Notes: generated by a model from the letters alone, not told the origin. Counted from the first letter of the stretch, positions 52,842 through 63,742 are shown. The stretch is DNA of 64,000 bases from Marinicella marina (GCF_030065545.1 NZ_JASJNC010000001.1:372001-436000), one strand, 5' to 3'. Translations and numbers: made by a program.

Positions 52842-54050
52842 TCAAGGCAATTTGACGTAGTCGTACATTTTCACCGGACGATTACCATCAGTGATAATGG
52901 CATAGCTGATGTTGTCAAATGTTTTGAATACCATGATATGACCTGCGTACTCCATGGGCAGTGTCACCTTTGCTTTAGATGGTTTGAGTAATGTTTTGAG
53001 GTCATTCTTAGGATGCATCACTTCATCACGAATAACTCGTTCGGGAGAATGGACTGAAAATACATCGCCCACAGAAACACCTTGTGACGAACCATTGCTG
53101 ATCGCGACGATCTGTCTGCGGCCACTTCCAAATAGCGCATTGTTAAGTGCCACAATTCGAATGTTTTCATCATTCACTTCTGCTGCTTTAGGCTGGAAGT
53201 ACGGATCAAAGTTGAACTGGTCTATGGGTAATATTAGATCACCTTTCTTGACTTCCGTTGTGGCCTCGATAACTTGAACAGTGGTGATGTCATCGGTACC
53301 CACTCTGACCACTTCGGCGACACCGGTGTCAGCCACTTCATAACCCAGGACTTTGACATTTTCCCAGTAAGTGCGGTCAATGTACTTTTTCCAAAAGCGT
53401 GACAACACGGCTGAGGTGGTGTAATCCGAAGATTTTTGCCATTCAACAGATTCAATTGCATGGGTGTCTGAAGTTTCCCAAGGGTAATCAGTGGGGATTT
53501 CTCGGTAAATGACAGTCGGCCTAACGATGGCGAGACGATCGCCTTGTCGAGCATTTTTCAAATTTCGGATGTAGATCAAATCACTGGTAGCTGAGACATT
53601 CCGGTCTTCTTCTGCCGCAACCACATAAGGTGCTAAGTCAATGTCTTCCTTGTTCAGGATGCGTAATTTTCTTAAGAAAGGTTCGATGTCTTTCAGTGGA
53701 ATGGTTTCGACGGCGCTGTTATTGTCTACAGCTCTGACTTGTGGACTGAGTTTGACAGTAGGATGTGAACGGTTAACGGTTAATGCTGGTTTGCCGTTGA
53801 GGTAAACCAGGTTGATTTGGTCACCCGGATATATGAGGTGTGGATTTTCTATTTGTGGGTTGGCATGCCAAATCTCTGGCCACAACCAAGGAGATTTTAA
53901 AAATACTGCGGAAATATCCCATAACGTATCGCCTTTTTGAACGACATATGTATCTGGATGAGATGGATTCAATTCCACTTCTTGTGCCAGAGCAGAAAAA
54001 GCAAACCCCAGCAGTAACGCAATAATTAAATGTTGTTTTTTAAACATCAT
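52842..54050 (-). CDS. Secreted LysM-domain protein
   Basis: 402 residues from ATG 54050, preceded by AAGGG at a 7-bp spacing. The signal peptide (MMFKKQHLIIALLLGFAFSALA) is followed by a LysM domain (TYVVQKGDTLWDISAVFLKS). The rest contains a repeating beta segment (QGDRLAIVRP, KGDLILPI, VGDVFSVHSP). It is divergent from def, the same order as the uncharacterised LysM gene between dprA and def in Pseudomonas. It probably binds peptidoglycan in the periplasm; the enzymatic role, if any, is unknown. Confidence 0.92.
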   Translation of the reverse strand: MMFKKQHLIIALLLGFAFSALAQEVELNPSHPDTYVVQKGDTLWDISAVFLKSPWLWPEIWHANPQIENPHLIYPGDQINLVYLNGKPALTVNRSHPTVKLSPQVRAVDNNSAVETIPLKDIEPFLRKLRILNKEDIDLAPYVVAAEEDRNVSATSDLIYIRNLKNARQGDRLAIVRPTVIYREIPTDYPWETSDTHAIESVEWQKSSDYTTSAVLSRFWKKYIDRTYWENVKVLGYEVADTGVAEVVRVGTDDITTVQVIEATTEVKKGDLILPIDQFNFDPYFQPKAAEVNDENIRIVALNNALFGSGRRQIVAISNGSSQGVSVGDVFSVHSPERVIRDEVMHPKNDLKTLLKPSKAKVTLPMEYAGHIMVFKTFDNISYAIITDGNRPVKMYDYVKLP

Positions 54051-54242
54051 CGGCAAACCCTTGATTTTCCTAAAACTTTAGTTTATCCATTTTATTTAAA
54101 AAATTAAACAAAAATGTGAATCAAACTGCAAAATGGCGAAAAAAAGTCAGTTTTAACCCAATTTAATTCAATTTTAAAGCCAGGGTGTTGGCAGAAAAAC
54201 AAGCAAATTTGAAGGTATTATGAGAATAATGGCCCTGGTTTG

Positions 54243-54270
54243 TTGCCAATTTAATGATTAAAACTATAAT
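54243..54270 (+). promoter_or_regulatory. Candidate sigma70 promoter of def
   Basis: TTGCCA (54243-54248) and a perfect TATAAT (54265-54270) lie 16 bp apart, 38 bp upstream of the def start at 54309. Confidence 0.55.
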
Positions 54271-54308
54271 AATGAAGTTCAAAATATCCACAAACGACAC
54301 ATTATATA

Positions 54309-54797
54309 ATGACTCAACTTAACATCTTGACCTTACCCGACTCAAGACTAAAGACCAAAGCCGAACCCATCAAGGTCATTGATGAGGCAGTGAAACAACT
54401 GGCCAAAGACATGTTGGAAACCATGTATGCTGCACCGGGCATTGGCCTGGCTGCGACGCAAGTTGATCAGCATGTGCGTTTGGTTGTGATTGATGTTTCA
54501 GAAGAAAAAAACCAGCCTTTGGTTATGGTCAACCCCGAAATCATAGAGAAAGCGGGCATTCAAACTCACGAAGAGGGCTGTTTGTCTGTTCCCGGTATAT
54601 ATGCCAAAGTGAAGAGGGCTGATCAGATTGTCGTCAGTTTTCAAGATTTGGAGGGGAACCAACAAGAATTAGCAGCAGAGGATTTGTTGGCCGTGTGTAT
54701 ACAACATGAACTAGACCATTTAGAGGGCGTGGTTTTTCTTGATCACTTGTCGGCCCTGAAACGTAAATTAGCCATAAAAAAATTAGCGAGGGCATAA
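54309..54797 (+). CDS. def: Peptide deformylase
   Basis: 162 residues. All three PDF motifs are present: GIGLAATQVD, EEGCLSVPG with the metal Cys, and QHELDHLEG with His133, Glu134 and His137. It removes the formyl group from nascent peptides. In most gammaproteobacteria fmt follows def directly; here a secreted protein gene follows 6 bp downstream and fmt is not in this window. The N-terminus begins MTQLNILTLPDSRLKTKAEP, as usual for the family. Confidence 0.97.
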   Translation: MTQLNILTLPDSRLKTKAEPIKVIDEAVKQLAKDMLETMYAAPGIGLAATQVDQHVRLVVIDVSEEKNQPLVMVNPEIIEKAGIQTHEEGCLSVPGIYAKVKRADQIVVSFQDLEGNQQELAAEDLLAVCIQHELDHLEGVVFLDHLSALKRKLAIKKLARA

Positions 54798-54803
54798 AGC
54801 ACA

Positions 54804-55538
54804 ATGAGATTTCTTACTGCGGTTTTGCTTGGACTGCTGTTATCAGTTAGCCAAGCATCTGATAATGAACACAGCATTGAACGTTTTTCTGAAAGCGTTA
54901 TCATCAAAACACCGACCAAGGCAAAGATAGTCAACCCTTACGGTGACATCAGAATCAGAAAAGCCGATGATGAGGAGTTCATCTACCATGGGGTGGCGCA
55001 ATCCAGCGCGGAACAGGAGGTTAAGTTTTCATTCACACATGAAAACGGTGTGATCACCGCTTCGGTGCAATACAGTAACCCAGAGCAATTAAGTCCGCAA
55101 GACCGTTATGATTTAGCCATTGTGGTGCCAGCAGGGGTTGAGTTGGATATTGACATTGAACGTGGACGCCTCAGCTCAAAGGGCCTTGATAATGTGGTTA
55201 AAGTGCAATCAAAAACATCCGATATCACACTTAAAACTTCACAAGCTGTGGACTTGTTTACCGAGACAGGAGACATCAGTTTAACAGTGAAGGGCAGCGA
55301 TAAAAATGTGAACAGTACCATTCAATCCTACCAAGGCAGGGTGACAGTTATGTACAATCAGCAGATGCCACTGTTCCAGGTCAAAACGGGCAACCACATT
55401 ACCAGTAACTCGGTGGCATTATTACAAACCAAAACGCAATCACAAAGAACCCAATTGATGGGTCAAAAAAATGCCAACAAAACCATACAAATTACCACAG
55501 ATTCAGGGGCCATCAATTTAATTGATTTGGCCCTTTAA
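54804..55538 (+). CDS. Secreted DUF4097-like beta-solenoid protein
   Basis: 244 residues with a signal peptide (MRFLTAVLLGLLLSVSQAS). The mature protein is made of short beta segments (GDIRIRKADDEEFI, VELDIDIERGRLSSKGLD, DITLKTSQAVDLFTETGDIS) that look like the repetitive strands of DUF4097/DUF4098 proteins, whose function is unknown. It starts 6 bp after def, in the position normally taken by fmt, so the two are probably co-transcribed. Anchoring cannot be told; no lipobox. Confidence 0.75.
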   Translation: MRFLTAVLLGLLLSVSQASDNEHSIERFSESVIIKTPTKAKIVNPYGDIRIRKADDEEFIYHGVAQSSAEQEVKFSFTHENGVITASVQYSNPEQLSPQDRYDLAIVVPAGVELDIDIERGRLSSKGLDNVVKVQSKTSDITLKTSQAVDLFTETGDISLTVKGSDKNVNSTIQSYQGRVTVMYNQQMPLFQVKTGNHITSNSVALLQTKTQSQRTQLMGQKNANKTIQITTDSGAINLIDLAL

Positions 55539-55562
55539 CACAGAGAAAAAGAGGAAAATATT

Positions 55563-58500
55563 TTGCAAAATAAAACATTAGTAAAAGCGACACTGTTAGG
55601 TCTTTCATGCCTGGCAAGTTGGTCAAATGTTGCTGCATCGGAAACCCGGACGGGTGCTGAGTTTGTAGGGCAGCCTGTTCATCCGGCACATTCAACAGTA
55701 GATCCCAGAACTTTGGGTCGCACCGAAAAATGGCAACCGGGTGACCCCATCAAAGAAATTCCAATGCGATTCAGGCGACCAAAGGATTGGCAAAGACCCG
55801 CGGCATTACCGCGTGGCTTTGGTGTTGATCCGTTGGCAGTGAAACAGAACGCAGTGGCTGGTCCCGAGAATGGTTTCGGCGCAGGGGATGAATTTGATAA
55901 CACCATCATCAATGTAGATGGTTCAGCATTTACCGGCTCGAACCCAGCTGACACCAATGGTGATGTGGGAATCGACTACTACATTCAGTCAGTCAATGGA
56001 GGCTTTGCCTCTGGTTCAAATATCTTTGTGATTAACAAAGCTGACGGTTCTTTGGAAGCAGAGTTTGGTTTAGAGGATTTGGCTCAGGGCAGTGGCACAG
56101 GTTGTACTTCAGGCAGCGGTGATCCGGTAATCATGTTTGATCAAAACGTGGATAATGGACCCGGTGAACCACGCGGCCGGTGGGTATTGACTGAATTCAC
56201 TCAAACTTCATTATGTATTTATGTTTCAGCCACGTACAGTCCATTTGATTTAGACCCCAATGATGGTGATGATGTGGTTTGGTATGTGTATGAGTTCACC
56301 TCAGAAACTGGTGGCTTGCCAGATTATCCTAAATTTGGTGTATGGAATGATGCCTATTATATGGGTGCCAACGAAAACAACCGCCAATACGCTTTTGACC
56401 GAGACAACATGCTCAATGGTGACACAGCCAGAGGCTATCAGGTTTTTCAAACCGTTGGTTTGCCTGGTTTTGGCTTTCAACATTTGATGCCAGCCGATGC
56501 CGATGGTGAAATTGAACCACCAGCAGGAGCACCGGGTATATTTATGCGTCACCGTGATGCACAGTACCATGGTGATGCGGGCAGTGATGTGTTGGAAATT
56601 TGGGAGTTCACAACCGACTTTGATACCCCTACCAACAGCGCCATCACCGGTCCTATCAATGTTGATGTTTCTGATTTTGATACCAACTTGGGCGGCACCA
56701 ACTTTGGTGATCTATCGGTACCACAACCTGATGGTGCCACCAACTTGTTCCCGTTGAAACAGCCATTAATGTGGCGTGTTCAACATCGCACCATTGATGA
56801 CAAGCAGTACTTGGTTGGTAACATGGTCACTGACGTCAATGGCAATGATTACCACGGAGTCAGGTGGTGGATTTTAGAAAGACCTGCTGCTACCACTTCA
56901 GGTGGCTGGGTGCTTTCAGATGAAGGTACTTACACTTCAGGTAATGGTGTAGACAGTGGTGATGGCGTTCACCGCTGGATGGCCAGTGCCGCCATGGACA
57001 GTTCTGGTAACTTAGCCATCGGTTATAACACTTCTGCCGTTGCTGGAAACAACAACGCTGCAGCAGATGTTTATGCTGGCATGCGTTATGCCGGAAGGTT
57101 GAAAGATGATCCCCCTGGCACTTTGCCACGCGGTGAAGTATCAATCATTGAAGGTTCGGCTTCCAACGGTTCATTCAGATACGGTGACTACACTTCTTTA
57201 AGTATTGACCCGGTAGATGAGTGTACGTTCTGGTATACAGCTCAATACAATCCAGCCACAAACTGGTCAACCCGCATCGCTTCATTTAAGTTTGAACAGT
57301 GTGGTTGTTTGTTGAGCATTGATCCAGTGAACTTAACCTCAGTGAATGCTGACAGTGATAACAACATCAACATCACTTGGGACGATGCGCCAAACGGTGA
57401 AATAACTGAATACAGGGTTTATCGCTCAACCACTCAAGGATCAGGTTATGTATTGATTGATACGTTGGTTGATACCAGTCCCGGTGTCGCTGATTCCGGT
57501 ACATACAGTTATGATGATGGTACAGTTTCTGGTGGAACTACCTATTATTATGTCGTCAGATCTTCTGATGGTGCAGCTTGTGCCAGTGCTAATTCAACTG
57601 AACAATCTGCAACCGCCACTGGTGTTTGTACCCTTGCACCGACTTTCTCTGGTGTCTCAAGTGCCACCAACAATGCCACCAATACATGTGGAATCACAGT
57701 TGATTGGGCGGCTGGTAGCAGCTTATGTCCAGCAGGTACCGGTGAGTTGTCATACACATTGTATCGATCTACAGATCCAAGTTTTGTACCATCAGTTGCC
57801 AATGAAATTGCTTCAGGTTTAGATGTTTTGGTTTATGACGATCAAGACCCTGCGTTGGTTTCAGATACGGACTACTACTATGTGGTCAGAGCCACAGACG
57901 CGGATAACAGTCTACAAGATGACAACACACGATCAGCCTCAGCCTTTCCAACTGGTGAAATTACCCCTGAGGTTTTCGATGACGCTGTCGACTATGTGGA
58001 TTTTGCAGATGCAGAAGCCAATGGTGATTGGTCAACTTTTGCAGATGCAGGTGCCACAGATTGGCGTGTAGAGTCTGGAGATGACAACACTACGGGAACT
58101 GGTTCAGCCTTTGTTTCATCAGATTTAGATGCAGTGGCAGATAAATCATTACAGACCAAGCAGTTTTCACCATCAGCAACCTCGGTATTGAGTTTCTACC
58201 ACAAGTATGAATTCGAGGCAACCTACGACGGTGGTGTGTTAGAAATATTGGTCGACGGTGCAGCAGACTGGGTTGATTTGGAGTCTAATTTCTTACCTGG
58301 TTCAGCGTATGACGTGACCTTGAATGGTGGTTTTGGCCAACCCTTGGGTGCCAGACCCGCTTGGAATGGAACACAGGCGGCGTTCACATTGATCGAAGTG
58401 GACTTATCTGCCTATGCAGGCCAATTGGTCAACGTCAGGTGGCGCATGGGAACAGATTCCAGTGTTTCAGCCGGTGACTGGAAAGTAGATGACATCGTCG

Positions 58501-58580
58501 TCACTGACTCAGGCACGTTTGGTCAATGTCTATCAAGTGACCTTATTTTTGCCGATGGCTTTGAACAAGTTTTGCCATAA
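55563..58580 (+). CDS. Large secreted protein with FN3 modules and C-terminal GFE tail
   Basis: 1005 residues from TTG 55563. A good ribosome-binding site (GAGGAAAATATT) precedes it, no ATG is close, and the signal peptide MQNKTLVKATLLGLSCLASW begins at once, so TTG is the probable start. Residues of about 30-580 are a WxxG/aromatic-rich ordered region (MWRVQHRTIDDKQYLVGNM, RYGDYTSLSIDP). Two fibronectin-III-like modules follow at about 580-690 and 690-800 (NINITWDDAPNGEITEYRVY, TYYYVVRSSDG). A jelly-roll-like module (SVLSFYHKYEFEATYDGGVL) precedes the tail DLIFADGFEQVLP. No catalytic motif was identified. Extracellular. Confidence 0.9.
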   Translation: MQNKTLVKATLLGLSCLASWSNVAASETRTGAEFVGQPVHPAHSTVDPRTLGRTEKWQPGDPIKEIPMRFRRPKDWQRPAALPRGFGVDPLAVKQNAVAGPENGFGAGDEFDNTIINVDGSAFTGSNPADTNGDVGIDYYIQSVNGGFASGSNIFVINKADGSLEAEFGLEDLAQGSGTGCTSGSGDPVIMFDQNVDNGPGEPRGRWVLTEFTQTSLCIYVSATYSPFDLDPNDGDDVVWYVYEFTSETGGLPDYPKFGVWNDAYYMGANENNRQYAFDRDNMLNGDTARGYQVFQTVGLPGFGFQHLMPADADGEIEPPAGAPGIFMRHRDAQYHGDAGSDVLEIWEFTTDFDTPTNSAITGPINVDVSDFDTNLGGTNFGDLSVPQPDGATNLFPLKQPLMWRVQHRTIDDKQYLVGNMVTDVNGNDYHGVRWWILERPAATTSGGWVLSDEGTYTSGNGVDSGDGVHRWMASAAMDSSGNLAIGYNTSAVAGNNNAAADVYAGMRYAGRLKDDPPGTLPRGEVSIIEGSASNGSFRYGDYTSLSIDPVDECTFWYTAQYNPATNWSTRIASFKFEQCGCLLSIDPVNLTSVNADSDNNINITWDDAPNGEITEYRVYRSTTQGSGYVLIDTLVDTSPGVADSGTYSYDDGTVSGGTTYYYVVRSSDGAACASANSTEQSATATGVCTLAPTFSGVSSATNNATNTCGITVDWAAGSSLCPAGTGELSYTLYRSTDPSFVPSVANEIASGLDVLVYDDQDPALVSDTDYYYVVRATDADNSLQDDNTRSASAFPTGEITPEVFDDAVDYVDFADAEANGDWSTFADAGATDWRVESGDDNTTGTGSAFVSSDLDAVADKSLQTKQFSPSATSVLSFYHKYEFEATYDGGVLEILVDGAADWVDLESNFLPGSAYDVTLNGGFGQPLGARPAWNGTQAAFTLIEVDLSAYAGQLVNVRWRMGTDSSVSAGDWKVDDIVVTDSGTFGQCLSSDLIFADGFEQVLP

Positions 58581-58606
58581 ACAGCAAAACTTTTCATAAG
58601 AAAAAT

Positions 58607-58639
58607 AAAAAGGCCTTCAATTTTGAAGGCCTTTTTTTT
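58607..58639. terminator. Bidirectional terminator between convergent genes
   Basis: A near-perfect inverted repeat, AAAAAGGCCTTCAA / TTGAAGGCCTTTTT, flanks a 2-nt centre, with A runs before and T runs after. It works for both the plus-strand FN3 gene and the minus-strand purA gene. Confidence 0.92.
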
Positions 58640-58659
58640 GGACTGTTGCTTGAAGTTCT

Positions 58660-59946
<1,287 letters not shown>

Positions 59947-59984
59947 TTAAAAGTAAAGGTGTATGGCTTTATTTTGCCTACACC

Positions 59985-60019
59985 AAAAAAATGCGCAAAT
60001 GCATTGTATGCATTTGCGC
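59985..60019 (-). terminator. Intrinsic terminator of hflKC
   Basis: A perfect 11-bp stem (GCGCAAATGCA / TGCATTTGCGC) with a 5-nt loop is followed on the minus strand by ATTTTTTTGG. It is 47 bp past the hflC stop. Confidence 0.92.
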
Positions 60020-60065
60020 CTATGGTTGTAAATGAGTTTTTCGTTTTGGCTATTTTAACCGATGG

Positions 60066-60938
60066 TCACTCAATTTTTTTTTCATTATTAAAGTATTTGA
60101 AAAACTCAGAATTTGGGTCCAATACCATGACATTACCCGACCCTTCTTGGAAGCTCTTTGAATAGGCCTCTAGGCTTCGGGTGAACGAGTAAAACTCTGG
60201 GTTTTTGTTGTAGCTTTCAGCAAATAGTTTGGTTGCTTCAGCGTCGCCTTCACCACGTAATACAGCGGCTTTTTGTTCGGCATCGGCCAACATGATGCGA
60301 ATCCTTTTATCAGTGTTGGCACGGATATTAATGGATTCTTTGCGACCTGTTGAGCGGTGTTCTGCAGCTTCTACCAGACGTTCTGAACGCATGCGGTTGT
60401 AGACCGATTCATTGACTGATTGGTCCAAGTTGATTTGCTTGATTCGCACATCAACGATTTCAATACCGTAATCCTCAGAACGAAGCTTGGTTTGTTCACG
60501 CAAGTTATCCATCAATTCAATACGCTGGGTTGAGATGGCTTGGTCCAATGTACGAATAGAGAACTCTTCCAGTAATACGTTTTTAACCACACCTGTCAGG
60601 TTGGCATTGGCTTTGGCTATCAAACCACCGTTGGAAGTGTAGAACTGTTTAACATCTTTGATGCGCCACTTAACAAAGTAATCCACCATCAAATATTCAT
60701 TATCTGTATTAAAAACACGTTCCGGTGCGTTATCCAATGTCTGGATGCGACGATCGAATTTAACAATGTTATTCACCACTGGTGTTCTGTAATGCAAACC
60801 GGGTTCATAACCAGCTTGTACCACCTCACCAAAACGCAGCTTGACCGCGGTTTGTTTTTCGTCGATGGTGAACAAGAAGAAACTGGCAAGAACGCCCAAT
60901 ACCAAGACACCAAATATAAATGCAATCAGTTTATTCAT
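60066..60938 (-). CDS. hflC: Protease modulator HflC
   Basis: 290 residues. One N-terminal transmembrane helix (LIAFIFGVLVLGVLASFFLF) is followed by a prohibitin/SPFH domain: TAVKLRFGEVVQAGYEPGLH, IQTLDNAPERVFNTDNEYL, DVRIKQINLDQSVNESV and RKESINIRANTDKRI. With HflK it forms the periplasmic-side cage around FtsH and limits its proteolysis. The start overlaps the hflK stop by 4 bp (ATGA). Confidence 0.96.
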   Translation of the reverse strand: MNKLIAFIFGVLVLGVLASFFLFTIDEKQTAVKLRFGEVVQAGYEPGLHYRTPVVNNIVKFDRRIQTLDNAPERVFNTDNEYLMVDYFVKWRIKDVKQFYTSNGGLIAKANANLTGVVKNVLLEEFSIRTLDQAISTQRIELMDNLREQTKLRSEDYGIEIVDVRIKQINLDQSVNESVYNRMRSERLVEAAEHRSTGRKESINIRANTDKRIRIMLADAEQKAAVLRGEGDAEATKLFAESYNKNPEFYSFTRSLEAYSKSFQEGSGNVMVLDPNSEFFKYFNNEKKIE

Positions 60939-62116
60939 TGTTGGCCTCCTCTACCACGACGCGTGGTGCGGTTGTTGTTTCTGTTGGTGTTCGAGTTTTG
61001 CATGTTGTTGGTCTGCGGTGTAACCACAGATGTACCCAGATCCAATGTGTCATTGGTCATTCTACGGGGCTGGTTTTTCATCAACTGATCCAGTGGTAAA
61101 TACATCATGCTGTTGCCTGAGTTTTGATCCATAACCACTTTAGAGGTGTCACCTAAAACGCTCTCCATGGTTTCTAGGAACAAGCGCTGTCTGGTCACTT
61201 CAGGTGCCTGTTCGTACTCAGATCTTAATAAGTCAAAGCGATCGGCTTTACCAGCAGCCTCTGCAATGATAGAGGCCTTGTAACCTTCGGCTTCTTGTAA
61301 GATCTTCAGAACTCGACCTTCGGCCTCTGGAATGCGTGCGTTTTCATACTCTTTTGCTTGGTTGATAAAGGTTTTCTGGTCTTCTCTTGCTTTAACCACG
61401 TCATCAAAAGCTTCCTTCACGTTACTGGGTGGATGTACTTCAGTGATGTTAAGCTGAGTGATTTGCACACCCGTTTTGTATTGGTTCAACATGGACTGAA
61501 CTTCTGCACGGGCTTCTTGGTTAACTGCGGTACGGTTTTCATTGATGATAAAATCCAGTGTACGAGTACCGGCCACTTGACGCATGACACTTTCAGAGAC
61601 TTGCTTAACGGTATTCTCTGGGTTGGTTACACTGAATAAATAGTCATTAACACGTTCTTCATCGATGCGGTACTGTAAAGAATAATCTATCTCAATGAGG
61701 TTTTTATCCTCGGTTAACATTTGGCCGCTGTTGTCTTCTTGCCTGATGGTGTCAACATTAACGCGCAATACCTGAGCAAATGGCCTTGGCAAGGTGAATC
61801 TTAAGCCAGGCTGCATGGTGTGTGAGTATTCACCGAAAACCAAAACAACACCCCTTTCGGCTTGTTGAATTTGGTAGGCTGAACTGTAGAGTGTCAGGCC
61901 CAACAGTCCAATGATCAGTATCAAAACAGGGGCTTGGCTGCCTTTGGCACCGCCGCTGTTGTTTGAGCCGCCACCAAAAGCACGTTTGATTGAGTTGAAT
62001 AAATCACTCAGTATTTGATCAAACTCAGGCGGTTTATTGCCACCTGGCCGGTTGTTGTTCGGCCGATTGTTATTGGGCTTGTTGTTGCCCGAATTGCCAG
62101 GTTCATTCCAAGGCAT
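60935..62116 (-). CDS. hflK: Protease modulator HflK
   Basis: 393 residues. It begins with an Asn/Gly/Pro-rich cytoplasmic tail (GNNKPNNNRPNNNRPGGNK), then one transmembrane helix (VLILIIGLLGLTLYSSAYQI) and the SPFH domain (GVVLVFGEYSHTMQPGLRF, IEIDYSLQYRIDEERVNDYL). The C-terminal tail is again Asn/Arg-rich (NTNRNNNRTTRRGRGG), which is uncommon. Partner of HflC in the FtsH-modulating complex. It starts 16 bp after the hflX stop. Confidence 0.95.
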   Translation of the reverse strand: MPWNEPGNSGNNKPNNNRPNNNRPGGNKPPEFDQILSDLFNSIKRAFGGGSNNSGGAKGSQAPVLILIIGLLGLTLYSSAYQIQQAERGVVLVFGEYSHTMQPGLRFTLPRPFAQVLRVNVDTIRQEDNSGQMLTEDKNLIEIDYSLQYRIDEERVNDYLFSVTNPENTVKQVSESVMRQVAGTRTLDFIINENRTAVNQEARAEVQSMLNQYKTGVQITQLNITEVHPPSNVKEAFDDVVKAREDQKTFINQAKEYENARIPEAEGRVLKILQEAEGYKASIIAEAAGKADRFDLLRSEYEQAPEVTRQRLFLETMESVLGDTSKVVMDQNSGNSMMYLPLDQLMKNQPRRMTNDTLDLGTSVVTPQTNNMQNSNTNRNNNRTTRRGRGGQQ

Positions 62117-62132
62117 AGGTTTCTCCAGTTAG

Positions 62133-63473
62133 TTACCAGTTTTGTGGGTTTTCGTTAATTGCGATGTCGTTTTCATTCAGTAACTCACTCACAAAATGAG
62201 CACCTTCATCATCGCCTTTGGCTAATTGTCGCCATTTTTCTATCGGTAATTCTACCTCAAGTTGCCATTGACCTAAATCATCAAAGGACTCATCGCGTAT
62301 GGCGTCCAGTTGATAAAACTGAGCCCGCAATTTCGCTTGATTCATAGGTAAGACAAAGCTAAGAGCTACATGGGTACGATGCAGCCGTTCTTCAATGGCT
62401 TTAAGCAATAAATCGATGCCTAAATTTTTATGGGCTGAGACCCATACCCGGTCCGGCGATCCTGCTTCACCGGGCTGCCATGCTGGTTTGGCACCGGATT
62501 GATCAATTTTGTTGAATACTTCAATCACCGGCACATCATCAATTTCTAATTCGCCCAATACCTTATAAACCTCATTCATGTGATCACGGTGTTCTGGGTT
62601 GCTGTCATCAATCACATGTAACAGCACATCGGCATCCAATGCTTCTTGTAAGGTGGCACGGAATGCAGCCACCAGCTCATGCGGTAAATCACGCACAAAA
62701 CCAACGGTGTCACTGATCACCGCTTGGGAACCTTGAATCGCGGTGAATTGTCTGACGGTAGGGTCCAAGGTGGCAAACAGCTGGTCTTTGGCATACACCT
62801 CAGCATCAGTGATTAAATTAAACAAAGTCGATTTACCCGCGTTGGTGTAACCCACCAGTGCCATCATTTTGGTGCCTGATTTTTTACGCTGTTTGCGGCC
62901 TTGTTCACGTTGACGCATGACTTTATCCAGCTTGGCATTCAGAGACTTAACCCGTGCATTGAGTAAGCGGCGGTCAGTTTCTAGTTGGGTTTCACCGGGT
63001 CCCCGCATACCGATACCACCTTTTTGTCGCTCTAGGTGAGTCCAGCCACGTACCAAGCGTGTAGACATATGTTTTAATTGCGCCAGTTCTACTTGTAATT
63101 GACCTTCGTATGAGCGGGCTCTTTGGGCAAAAATATCAAGGATTAGGGTGCGCCGATCCAGTACGCGTGCCTTAACCAGTGCTTCCAGATTACGTTCCTG
63201 AATGGGGCTCAATGCGGCATCGACCACCACCACATCAGCCTCGTGAATTTTAACTGCTTCGGCCAGCTCTTCTGCTTTACCGCTACCGATGTAGTATTTT
63301 GAATCGACTGTTTGACGGGTACTGGTGATGACATCAAAAATTTCTGCACCAGCAGTGGTCACTAATTCGCGAAACTCAGCAATGCGATCGGGTTGTTCAG
63401 CGCGTTGTGAACGTTGCATCGGTGTGGGACACAGTAATACCGCGCGGTCACCTCTTTCGGAACGATCAAACAT
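62133..63473 (-). CDS. hflX: GTPase HflX
   Basis: 446 residues; the start MFDRSERGDRAVLLC aligns with E. coli HflX. Domains: N-terminal HflX domain (YYIGSGKAEELAEAVK, DAALSPIQERNLE, RTLILDIFAQRA), a central coiled-coil linker (RQREQGRKQRKKSG), and a G domain with VGYTNAGKSTLFN (Lys214), DTVGFVRDLPHELVAAF and NKID. It is known to split stalled 70S ribosomes under stress. A 434-bp spacer with a tandem repeat separates it from hfq, whereas in many relatives the two are close. Confidence 0.96.
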   Translation of the reverse strand: MFDRSERGDRAVLLCPTPMQRSQRAEQPDRIAEFRELVTTAGAEIFDVITSTRQTVDSKYYIGSGKAEELAEAVKIHEADVVVVDAALSPIQERNLEALVKARVLDRRTLILDIFAQRARSYEGQLQVELAQLKHMSTRLVRGWTHLERQKGGIGMRGPGETQLETDRRLLNARVKSLNAKLDKVMRQREQGRKQRKKSGTKMMALVGYTNAGKSTLFNLITDAEVYAKDQLFATLDPTVRQFTAIQGSQAVISDTVGFVRDLPHELVAAFRATLQEALDADVLLHVIDDSNPEHRDHMNEVYKVLGELEIDDVPVIEVFNKIDQSGAKPAWQPGEAGSPDRVWVSAHKNLGIDLLLKAIEERLHRTHVALSFVLPMNQAKLRAQFYQLDAIRDESFDDLGQWQLEVELPIEKWRQLAKGDDEGAHFVSELLNENDIAINENPQNW

Positions 63474-63478
63474 CGTAG

Positions 63479-63742
63479 GTGTCTCGCTTGCCTTCTTTCG
63501 TCGTTCCTCCGAAAACCGGCCGTGCTCGAGAATTCAATGAGCCAATCTCTGATTCGCTTTGCTCACCAACCGATTGCCATGGGTGCGTGTCTCGCTTGCC
63601 TTCTTTCGTCGTTCCTCCGAAAACCGGCCGTGCTCGAGAATTCAATGAGCCAATCTCTGATTCGCTGAGCTCACCAACCGATTGCCATGGGTGCGTGTCT
63701 CGCTTGCCTTCTTTTCTCATGCTTCGAAAAACCGGCTGCGCT
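63479..63742. repeat. 108-bp tandem direct repeat in the hfq-hflX spacer
   Basis: The motif GTGTCTCGCTTGCCTTCTTT recurs at 63479, 63587 and 63695 (third copy with a small change at its end), giving a 108-bp period. The first two units are near-identical along their length, with a difference of a few bases (CTTTGCTC versus CTGAGCTC near 63560-63670). The third copy is truncated and diverged (CCGGCTGCGCTAGG in place of CCGGCCGTGCTCGAG). Both strands are open in some frames, but no ribosome-binding site or known family supports a protein. It begins 6 bp upstream of the hflX start codon. Confidence 0.85.
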
